This document shows, piece by piece, positions 1 through 5,205 of a stretch of 6,761 bases of DNA. Source of the DNA: an uncultured Bacilli bacterium (lineage in GTDB: Bacteria > Bacillota_I > Bacilli_A > RF39 > UBA660); assembly GCA_947584105.1 (NCBI GenBank), contig CANPWK010000059.1, positions 1 through 6,761 on the forward strand, in the 5' to 3' direction. Position 1 is the first letter of the stretch. Every line of letters starts with the position of its first letter. The position numbers and the translations under genes are program-made. The notes beneath the pieces are model-generated. The model worked only from the letters and a program-made list of their open reading frames with translations, ran no database searches and was not told where the DNA came from.

Positions 1-191
1 CTTGATCCACCTAATTGTTGTTCAGCGATTTGAACTAATCTTTTAGTCATCATTCCACCAACAGAACCGTTAGCTTTGCTAGTAGTATCAGCACCTAAAG
101 TTACACCTAATTCAGAAGCTATTTCATATTTCATTTTTTCAATAGCTTGTTTAGCACCAGGTACAACAAATTGACTTTGTTTATTATTCAT
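1..191 (-). CDS. Alpha/beta-type small acid-soluble spore protein (3' end beyond window)
   Basis: Translating down from the ATG at 191 gives 63 visible residues of an alpha/beta-type SASP, the small proteins that coat DNA in the dormant spore and protect it from UV and hydrolysis. Seen directly: EIASE at residues 23-27, the site cut by the germination protease GPR; then [15 protein letters not shown] (32-46), a DNA-binding family signature; then [15 protein letters not shown] to the edge. Family members are usually 60-75 residues, so only a few C-terminal residues are missing. The start is fixed by a strong ribosome binding site, AGGAGGTGA at 197-205. The gene lies 73 bases downstream of thiI on the same strand, but is expected to be expressed from its own forespore promoter. 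Family assignment is very secure; the paralog (sspA, B, C or other) cannot be told. Confidence 0.95.
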   Translation of the reverse strand, partial: MNNKQSQFVVPGAKQAIEKMKYEIASELGVTLGADTTSKANGSVGGMMTKRLVQIAEQQLGGS

Positions 192-204
192 GGTATTCAC
201 CTCC

Positions 205-227
205 TGTACACTAATAGCTTGTGTACA
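205..227. repeat. Perfect 7-bp inverted repeat around the SASP -10 region
   Basis: TGTACAC (205-211) and GTGTACA (221-227) are exact reverse complements separated by nine bases, a dyad that directly abuts the AGGAGG ribosome binding site. If transcription starts near 208 as the promoter candidate implies, the downstream arm is not fully in the RNA, so a DNA operator is more likely than a hairpin. If transcription starts further upstream, the RNA would form a 7-bp stem beside the ribosome binding site. No regulator is identified. Confidence 0.5.
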
Positions 228-243
228 AAAGATAAATTAATAC
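215..243 (-). promoter_or_regulatory. Candidate sigma-G-type promoter of the SASP gene
   Basis: On the minus strand GTATT (243-239) and CAAGCTA (221-215) are separated by 17 bases. The forespore sigma-G consensus is about GHATR - 17/18 - CATNHTA, so each element matches at four of five fixed positions. The predicted start near 208 leaves a leader of about 17 nt that just includes the ribosome binding site. The match is imperfect in an AT-rich background; support comes mainly from the gene type, since SASP genes are sigma-G targets. Confidence 0.4.
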
Positions 244-264
244 ATTTTTTTATTTGGTAATTTT

Positions 265-1440
265 TTACAATAAATCATTATAGTTATTTTCTATATTTAA
301 ATTACTAATAACTTCAATATTTTCAATAGCTTGATTTATTAATGTTTCATAATCAAATTTCTTTTCATTTTCTATACATTTTTCTATTGTAGGATTAATT
401 ACTGGATGTTTAGGTACAAAAACAGTACAACAATCTTCAAATGGTAAAATACTTGTTTCATAAGTACCTATTTGTTTTGCTATTGCAATTATTTCTAATT
501 TATCCATACAAGCTAATGGACGAATAACTGGAATGTCACAAACATTATTAATAACATTCATACTGCTTAATGTTTGACTTGCTACTTGTCCTATACTTTC
601 ACCATTAAAAATAACTTTAAAATTTTTCTTAACTGCAAATTTTTTAGCTATACGATACATCATTCTGCGCATAATAGTAATAACATATTCTTCTTTAACA
701 TTTTTTAATATCGTTTCTTGAATCTCAGTAAATGGTACTATATTAAGTTTAATATTAAGAGAATATTTATTTAAAATACTAGCTAATTTTATTACTTTTT
801 CTTTAGCTTGTAAACTAGTATGTGGTGGTGATTCAAAATATAAACATTCCATATCTACACCACGCTTTAAAGCTAAATAAAGAGCTACAGGTGAATCAAT
901 TCCTCCACTTAACATAATTAAACTAGTTCCTTGAATACCCACTGGATATCCACCTAAACCTTGTATTTCTTCACTATATATATATGTTCCATTATCTCGA
1001 ATTTCTATTTTTATAATAATATCTGGATTATGAACATCAACCTTTACGTCCTTATTTTTTAAAATATAACTACCAATAATATTATTAAATTCCATACTAT
1101 GTATAGCAAATTTCTTATCAGCTCTTTTAGTATCAACTTTAAAAGTTGTAAAGGATATACTGTTTAGCATATATAAAACACTCTGTTTTATATTTTCAAT
1201 ATTATTATCTGTTTTACTTGCAATAACTATACTATGTATTCCAAAAACATTTTTTAATTTTGAAACTACTTTTGTTATTTCTTCTGTTTCAATATAAATT
1301 CTAGATCTATCTGCAATTAATTTATACGGAATATCTTTTAACATATTTTTTATATTACTAGAAAGTTTATTTATAAAAATCTTTCTATTACCTTTTTTAG
1401 TTGTTAATTCTCCATATTTAATAAATATTATTTTTTCCAT
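265..1440 (-). CDS. thiI: tRNA 4-thiouridine sulfurtransferase ThiI (no rhodanese domain)
   Basis: 391 residues, cytoplasmic. ThiI adenylates U8 of tRNA and transfers sulfur to give 4-thiouridine; in some bacteria it also supplies sulfur for the thiazole of thiamine. Seen: an N-terminal ferredoxin-like region and THUMP domain over about residues 1-165, then the adenylating PP-loop SGGIDSP at 178-184, and PFEDCCTVFVPKHP at 333-346. One of the paired cysteines C337/C338 corresponds to the catalytic cysteine (Cys344 in E. coli). The protein ends soon after, with no rhodanese domain, as in the roughly 400-residue Bacillus form. Those enzymes take persulfide from a dedicated cysteine desulfurase often encoded next door; none is in this window. 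The start is supported by GAGGT at 1445-1449. It appears to be its own transcription unit. Confidence 0.95.
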   Translation of the reverse strand: MEKIIFIKYGELTTKKGNRKIFINKLSSNIKNMLKDIPYKLIADRSRIYIETEEITKVVSKLKNVFGIHSIVIASKTDNNIENIKQSVLYMLNSISFTTFKVDTKRADKKFAIHSMEFNNIIGSYILKNKDVKVDVHNPDIIIKIEIRDNGTYIYSEEIQGLGGYPVGIQGTSLIMLSGGIDSPVALYLALKRGVDMECLYFESPPHTSLQAKEKVIKLASILNKYSLNIKLNIVPFTEIQETILKNVKEEYVITIMRRMMYRIAKKFAVKKNFKVIFNGESIGQVASQTLSSMNVINNVCDIPVIRPLACMDKLEIIAIAKQIGTYETSILPFEDCCTVFVPKHPVINPTIEKCIENEKKFDYETLINQAIENIEVISNLNIENNYNDLL

Positions 1441-1458
1441 AATAACCTCGCTTGCAAT

Positions 1459-1487
1459 AGTATATCATATTAAAATTAATAACTCAA
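1459..1487 (-). promoter_or_regulatory. Sigma-A promoter of thiI with extended -10
   Basis: On the minus strand TTGAGT (1487-1482, four of six to TTGACA), a 17-base spacer and TATACT (1464-1459, five of six to TATAAT) are present, with TG one base upstream of the -10 (1467-1466). Spacing is ideal. The predicted start near 1452 leaves a leader of about 12 nt containing the GAGGT ribosome binding site. This makes thiI independent of the operon upstream. Confidence 0.7.
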
Positions 1488-1500
1488 TAAAATAACAATT

Positions 1501-1529
1501 AAAAAAAATTTATGCTTTTTTGACATAAA
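1501..1529 (-). terminator. Weak intrinsic terminator of the kinase operon
   Basis: On the minus strand TTTATG (1529-1524) and CATAAA (1514-1509) form a 6-bp stem with a 9-nt loop, followed at once by eight U residues (1508-1501). The stop codon of the upstream gene lies in the stem. The stem has a single G-C pair, so it is weak, but the long U tract and its position between that stop codon and the thiI promoter support it. Confidence 0.45.
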
Positions 1530-2310
1530 CTTTATTAAGATATTTTAAATTTTCTATTCCATTACTCTTTCGATTCAAATAAATGTAATTTTGTTTAAGG
1601 AATTTCTTTTTTAAATCAAGATTAACATTATCATCTTGTATTAATGAGTTAAATATTGGATATTTATCTAGAATATAATTTATCCCTTCTAATCTACTTT
1701 CTTCTAAATTATTTTCATTAATATCTTTATCTAAAATAAAACCTAGAAAATTATATAATAAATCATAATGTTCTTTTGGAATAGCATTATTAAGTATAGA
1801 ACATATAAATTCATATCGATAACTTCTATATTCAACTAAATATTTGCGTAAATATTGAGTGGTTTTATAATCATCACAATCTAAAAATTTATTTTCTTTT
1901 ATATCATAGCCAACCATAATATTTGGCAAATATTCCCCATATTCACAAGTAGTTAAACATAAATATTTATCATTAAAATAAAAATTTATCTCTTCTTTAC
2001 TATTTAATAAATTACTATAAATATTAATATTGCCATCTTTATTTAGTAAGCTCCAATTAATAATTTTATTATCATACTGTTTTACAATATATAAATCTTT
2101 ATTTACTTTTGAAATAGAACAAATTCCCAATTTATATAAATTTTTATACATAAATATTTGTTCAGATATATTTGTATTAACATCATTCATATAAATTTTA
2201 TTATTATCATTAATATAAATAACATCGTTATTATATTCATCCTTTATAATATAAAATGGTAAATTACTACTATTATCTTCTTTTACAAACAATTCTATTT
2301 CTTCTAACAT
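1510..2310 (-). CDS. Hypothetical protein, coupled to the upstream histidine kinase
   Basis: 266 residues; I do not recognise a family. Seen: no signal peptide or convincing transmembrane segment, so probably cytoplasmic. Residues 1 to about 145 look beta-rich, with alternating hydrophobic and Asn/Asp/Lys stretches; from about 150 to 250 the sequence looks helical, with tyrosine-rich stretches around 150-165, and it ends in a basic tail. The Asn/Ile/Tyr/Lys-rich composition matches its AT-rich neighbours, so it gives no sign of transfer. Its ATG (2310-2308) overlaps the last codons of the kinase (shared ATGTTAG), with AAAGGA about six bases upstream, so translation is probably coupled. That arrangement suggests it works with or modulates the kinase, but this is inference from context only. 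It is the last gene before a probable terminator. Confidence 0.8.
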   Translation of the reverse strand: MLEEIELFVKEDNSSNLPFYIIKDEYNNDVIYINDNNKIYMNDVNTNISEQIFMYKNLYKLGICSISKVNKDLYIVKQYDNKIINWSLLNKDGNINIYSNLLNSKEEINFYFNDKYLCLTTCEYGEYLPNIMVGYDIKENKFLDCDDYKTTQYLRKYLVEYRSYRYEFICSILNNAIPKEHYDLLYNFLGFILDKDINENNLEESRLEGINYILDKYPIFNSLIQDDNVNLDLKKKFLKQNYIYLNRKSNGIENLKYLNKVYVKKA

Positions 2311-3557
2311 ATATTTTCCTTTCCATATAACGGTAATTTAATCGTAACTTTTGTACCTTTACCTAAAACAGATTCATATAATAAAGATCCATTATGTGCT
2401 TTTATAATTTCATCTGATAAAGATACCCCAAGACCAGTCCCTCTATTTTTAGTAGTATAAAAAGGCTCCTTAATCTTTTTCAAGTTTTTATTACTTATTC
2501 CACTACCATTATCTTCTATAATAATATTCAAATTATCATTCTTTATGTTGTTTTTGATTTTTATTAAACCATTATTTTGACTATCAATAGCTTCAATACT
2601 ATTTTTTAAAATATTAATAATTACTTGACTTAATCTCTGATAATCGCCATTAATATATATTTCGTCATCTATTAAATGATTCTCTAATTTAATATTCTTA
2701 TTTTTTATAAGTGGTATTTGCTGTTTTAAAACATCTTCAATTAATAGATTAATATCCATTAAATCAAATGCAATATTAGCTTTATTCACTAGGAGAAAAT
2801 CTTGTAATAAATTTAGTAATCTATTAATTTCACTTTGAATTATTGGTATATATTTAGCAACTTGTGTTTTATCATTTACATCAAGCATATCTAAATATGC
2901 TTTAATAACAGCTATAGGATTTTTTATTTCATGAGTTATTTTAAATAATGACAATTTTATTTGTTGATCATGTTTTAAAGCTTTATAATTAATATTATAT
3001 TTAATTATACTTTCTCCTAAAGCATATAATAAATAAATGATATGCACTATTAAATAATTAAAAATCATTATAAATAAAGTTATATAAAAATTTAAAGATA
3101 TATACAATTGATTGTTAAATAATAGTAACCAAATAATGAAAAATATATACTGAAACACTAAAAATAAATCAATTAAATAAAAATCATTAAATTGCTTTTT
3201 TTCTTTTATATAATATATAAATAAAAGAATCAAATATGGAAAAGCCATTAAAAATATATTAGAAAAATTATTGCTATATAAAGTCAATAGTAAAAAAGCT
3301 AAAATATTGGCTATAAACACTCTATGTTTTAAATATGCTATTAAGATTAAACTGTTCAATGATAAAAAACTAATAATCGAATAATTATTATTACCATATT
3401 CGTATACAATAAACATAGAAGATAATAATATTAAATCAAATAATAAATTTTTGGTTTTTTTACTAATATTTTTTAAAGCTTCTAAAAATAATATATATAT
3501 TAATAGAGGAAATAAAATCAATATTAAATTAAAAAACAACGTTTCAAATAAATTCAT
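2304..3557 (-). CDS. KinB-like membrane sensor histidine kinase (sporulation-kinase type)
   Basis: 417 residues. Residues 1 to about 180 hold six or seven hydrophobic segments (about 6-26, 36-52, 60-77, 80-95, 99-117, 126-147, 153-178) with no large extracellular loop. A cytoplasmic kinase core follows: HisKA with HEIKNP, phospho-acceptor H209; N box NILKNSIEA (315-323); G1 box DNGSG (349-353); F box EPFYTT (364-369); G2 box GTGLG (373-377); C-terminal KGTKVTIKLP (400-409). The multi-TM sensor without a periplasmic domain, the early LFPLLIY, and the KNSIEA and KGT-VTIKLP motifs resemble Bacillus subtilis KinB, which phosphorylates Spo0F in the Spo0A phosphorelay. No response regulator is present, fitting an orphan phosphorelay kinase. 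The start has GGTGG five bases upstream. Histidine kinase is certain; the sporulation role is inferred from resemblance and the upstream 0A boxes. Confidence 0.93.
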   Translation of the reverse strand: MNLFETLFFNLILILFPLLIYILFLEALKNISKKTKNLLFDLILLSSMFIVYEYGNNNYSIISFLSLNSLILIAYLKHRVFIANILAFLLLTLYSNNFSNIFLMAFPYLILLFIYYIKEKKQFNDFYLIDLFLVFQYIFFIIWLLLFNNQLYISLNFYITLFIMIFNYLIVHIIYLLYALGESIIKYNINYKALKHDQQIKLSLFKITHEIKNPIAVIKAYLDMLDVNDKTQVAKYIPIIQSEINRLLNLLQDFLLVNKANIAFDLMDINLLIEDVLKQQIPLIKNKNIKLENHLIDDEIYINGDYQRLSQVIINILKNSIEAIDSQNNGLIKIKNNIKNDNLNIIIEDNGSGISNKNLKKIKEPFYTTKNRGTGLGVSLSDEIIKAHNGSLLYESVLGKGTKVTIKLPLYGKENIC

Positions 3558-3572
3558 ATAACCACCATAATG

Positions 3573-3605
3573 ATTATAATATATTAGTTTGTCATATTTT
3601 GTCGA
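3573..3605 (-). promoter_or_regulatory. Candidate kinase promoter overlapping a Spo0A box
   Basis: On the minus strand TCGACA (3605-3600, five of six to TTGACA) lies within the reverse complement of a perfect 0A box. Two -10 choices exist: TATATT (3583-3578) with a 16-base spacer, or TATAAT (3578-3573) with a 21-base spacer. The long spacing recalls the B. subtilis spoIIG promoter, where Spo0A~P compensates for a -35-like element set too far upstream. The TATATT choice gives the more usual leader of about 14 nt; the other starts almost on the ribosome binding site. Confidence 0.5.
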
Positions 3606-3616
3606 ATTTTGTTGAA
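3590..3616. promoter_or_regulatory. Tandem Spo0A (0A) boxes at 10-bp steps
   Basis: Reading the plus strand, TGTCATA (3590-3596), TGTCGAA (3600-3606) and TGTTGAA (3610-3616) follow each other at exactly 10-bp steps. The middle copy matches TGTCGAA, and the longer TTTGTCRAA form, perfectly. The third differs at one base of seven and the first at two. Spo0A binds such tandem direct repeats cooperatively on one helix face. They lie between the EIIB-like gene and the kinase start, overlapping the proposed kinase -35. Spo0A control of the kinase operon, by activation or repression, is inferred. Confidence 0.65.
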
Positions 3617-3645
3617 AAAAATGATTTAATTTATTTTAAACCATT
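3615..3645 (-). terminator. Intrinsic terminator of the EIIB-like gene
   Basis: On the minus strand AATGGTTTAA (3645-3636) pairs with TTAAATCATT (3629-3620) over ten positions with one G-U wobble and a 6-nt loop, followed by five U residues (3619-3615). The stop codon of the EIIB-like gene is in the loop. It separates that gene from the kinase, which therefore needs its own promoter. Confidence 0.65.
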
Positions 3646-3945
3646 TATACATTTAATAATCTTATTAGCATCACTACCTAAAACTATTTTCAGTTGATTA
3701 TCAACTTCTAATATCCCTTTAGCTCCCATTTTTTGGATAGCTTCTTTATTAGCTTTAGATATATCTTTTAATGTCACTATAAATCTAGATTTATTAACTT
3801 CATAGCTAATGACATTATCTATACCACCTAAATTTTGAATTAATTTATTAGCTTCATATTTAAAATCCTTCTTTTTTGAACGAATAATTGCAAAAGCTAT
3901 AATTACCAAAAATATTACAATAATTAAATATTTTAAATATGCCAT
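3631..3945 (-). CDS. Membrane-anchored PTS EIIB-like protein lacking the catalytic cysteine
   Basis: 104 residues. Residues about 4-22 form one transmembrane segment followed by RSKKK, so the rest should be cytoplasmic. Residues about 29-103 resemble the glucose-family PTS EIIB domain: LIQNLGG (35-41) followed by a D/N-rich turn, a strand with R54 and VTLKD, then MGAKGILEVDNQLKIVLG (73-90), matching the family's LGA-GV-x(n)-Q-IFG pattern. In true EIIB the phosphorylated cysteine lies three residues before the conserved arginine (as in AC-I-T-R-L-R); here that position is N51 (VNKSRF). C99 is in the last helix and not equivalent. It therefore probably cannot carry a phosphoryl group and may be regulatory or structural. 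Similar small one-TM EIIB-like proteins occur in low-GC Gram-positives and mollicutes, without a role I can name. The ribosome binding site GGTGA lies six bases before the ATG. It has its own promoter and terminator. Confidence 0.8.
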   Translation of the reverse strand: MAYLKYLIIVIFLVIIAFAIIRSKKKDFKYEANKLIQNLGGIDNVISYEVNKSRFIVTLKDISKANKEAIQKMGAKGILEVDNQLKIVLGSDANKIIKCINGLK

Positions 3946-3961
3946 ATAATCACCAAAGCTA

Positions 3962-3990
3962 ATTATACTATAATTTAAAAAAAAAGTAAA
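3962..3990 (-). promoter_or_regulatory. Sigma-A promoter of the EIIB-like gene
   Basis: On the minus strand TTTACT (3990-3985, four of six to TTGACA), a 17-base spacer and a perfect TATAAT (3967-3962). The predicted start near 3955 leaves a very short leader beginning at about the GGTGA ribosome binding site. It is divergent from the SEDS gene promoter, with only about 15 bases between the two -35 elements. Confidence 0.6.
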
Positions 3991-4005
3991 ATTAAGTCTT
4001 TATTA

Positions 4006-4034
4006 TTGAATTAATTACTTTAATGAGGTATTAT
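4006..4034 (+). promoter_or_regulatory. Sigma-A promoter of the SEDS gene
   Basis: TTGAAT (4006-4011, four of six to TTGACA), 17 bases, then TATTAT (4029-4034, five of six to TATAAT). The predicted start near 4041 is downstream of the ATG at 4023, which argues for translation from the ATG at 4050. Confidence 0.5.
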
Positions 4035-4040
4035 ATTAAT

Positions 4041-4045
4041 GGTGA
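4041..4045 (+). promoter_or_regulatory. Ribosome binding site deciding the SEDS gene start
   Basis: GGTGA stands four bases before the ATG at 4050. The same GGTGAT motif at similar distance precedes the divergent EIIB-like gene. The upstream in-frame ATG at 4023 has no comparable site and lies before the -10 element proposed here. Confidence 0.65.
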
Positions 4046-4049
4046 TTTT

Positions 4050-5180
4050 ATGAAAAACATCTCTAAATATAAAGTTGATAAAGGAATAATATTATCTATA
4101 ATATTATTTGCTGTTATAAGTATTATATCTATATATAGTGCTCAATCACTTTTAGATGGTGACATGCAGAATTTATATTTAAAGCAAATAATATGGTATA
4201 TTATAGGATTTATCTTCGCTTATTTTATTATGTTTATTGGTAATGATGCTATTATAAAAAAAATTAATATCTTTTATATTATTGGTATTATATTACTATT
4301 TTTAGTTTTAATTTTTGGTACTACTATAAATGAAGCAAAATGTTGGTTTGTTTTACCTGGTATTGGTAACTTTCAACCTAGCGAATTTATGAAAATTATT
4401 TTAATAATTACACTGGCAAAAATGATTAATAAATTTCATGAAGATTATAATAATCCCACCACTTTTGACGAATTTAAATTTTTATTAAAAATTATTGTTA
4501 TTGTAGGTATTCCAAGTCTTTTAACATTTCTAGAACCAGATACCGGAGTTGTCCTTATTTATTTATTAATAACATTTATTATGTTATTTATTTCAGGATT
4601 TAGATATCGTTGGTTTATTATGGTTTTATCAATAATAATTGCTGGAATTACTGGATTATTACTAATTTACTTTTTTAATAAAGATTTATTTATTAACATA
4701 TTTGGGACATCATTTTTCTTACGTATAGATAGATTATTAGATTGGTCAAATGGTAGTGGATATCAACTAGAAAATGGTATGACAGCGATTGCTTCAGGTG
4801 GATTATTTGGTTATGGATTTAATAATACGCCAATTTATTTTCCAGAGCCTCAAACTGATTTTATATTTGCAGTATTTGCAAGTAATTTTGGTATGATTGG
4901 TTCTATATTATTAATTTTATTAATAATTTATTTTGATACAAAATTAATTACAACAGCTATTCACAGTCAAAAAAATATCAATAAATACTTAATTGCAGGA
5001 ATTATAGGAATGCTTATATATCAACAATTTCAAAATATTGGAATGACTATTGGAATGATGCCAATTACTGGAATTACTTTACCATTTATTAGTTATGGTG
5101 GTTCTAGCTTACTTAGTTATATGATAATGCTTGGAATTATATTTAATATATCTAATGATTCACTAAGATATAGAAATTAA
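4050..5180 (+). CDS. SEDS-family peptidoglycan polymerase (RodA/FtsW/SpoVE)
   Basis: 376 residues from the ATG at 4050. SEDS proteins polymerise lipid II into glycan strands in the membrane, each with a class B penicillin-binding protein. Seen: about ten hydrophobic segments; a lipid-II-site region GIGNFQPSEFMKI (104-116); EPDTGVVL (162-169); RIDRLLDW (225-232); EPQTDFIFA (266-274), where D270 corresponds to the catalytic extracellular Asp of RodA; and PITGITLPFISYGGSS (338-353). Length is normal and all signature motifs are intact, so it should be active. It could be RodA (elongation), FtsW (division) or SpoVE (spore cortex). The EPQTDFIF form and the short C-terminus lean slightly to RodA-like, but I cannot decide. 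No partner transpeptidase is in the window. It is transcribed alone and ends at a strong terminator. Confidence 0.93.
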   Translation: MKNISKYKVDKGIILSIILFAVISIISIYSAQSLLDGDMQNLYLKQIIWYIIGFIFAYFIMFIGNDAIIKKINIFYIIGIILLFLVLIFGTTINEAKCWFVLPGIGNFQPSEFMKIILIITLAKMINKFHEDYNNPTTFDEFKFLLKIIVIVGIPSLLTFLEPDTGVVLIYLLITFIMLFISGFRYRWFIMVLSIIIAGITGLLLIYFFNKDLFINIFGTSFFLRIDRLLDWSNGSGYQLENGMTAIASGGLFGYGFNNTPIYFPEPQTDFIFAVFASNFGMIGSILLILLIIYFDTKLITTAIHSQKNINKYLIAGIIGMLIYQQFQNIGMTIGMMPITGITLPFISYGGSSLLSYMIMLGIIFNISNDSLRYRN

Positions 5181-5205
5181 AAGAAGCCTAACAGTGGCTT
5201 CTTTT
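5179..5205. terminator. Bidirectional intrinsic terminator between convergent genes
   Basis: AAAAGAAGCC (5179-5188) and GGCTTCTTTT (5196-5205) form a perfect 10-bp stem with a 7-nt loop. Read rightwards, the T run of the second arm and further T-rich sequence (5211-5218) end the SEDS transcript. Read leftwards, the mirror arm ends in TTTT then AATTTC, serving the surface-protein gene. The SEDS stop codon touches the left arm, and the last codons of the opposing gene form the right arm, with its TAG at 5190-5188. Confidence 0.88.

Noticed and set aside
249..274. Hairpin after thiI as a terminator
   Set aside because: TTTATT/AATAAA and GTAA/TTAC can pair with a two-base bulge, but on the minus strand the stem is followed by A residues rather than a U tract.
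1518..1526. 0A-like TTTGACATA within the end of the hypothetical gene
   Set aside because: It is an imperfect, isolated match in coding sequence, with no tandem partner.
3969..3974. Plus-strand TATAAT as the SEDS promoter -10
   Set aside because: No acceptable -35 stands 16-18 bases upstream, and it is probably a by-product of the symmetrical AT-rich sequence at the minus-strand -10.
4023..4025. Upstream ATG for the SEDS gene, adding nine residues
   Set aside because: It has no ribosome binding site and lies before the proposed -10, whereas the ATG at 4050 has GGTGA four bases upstream.
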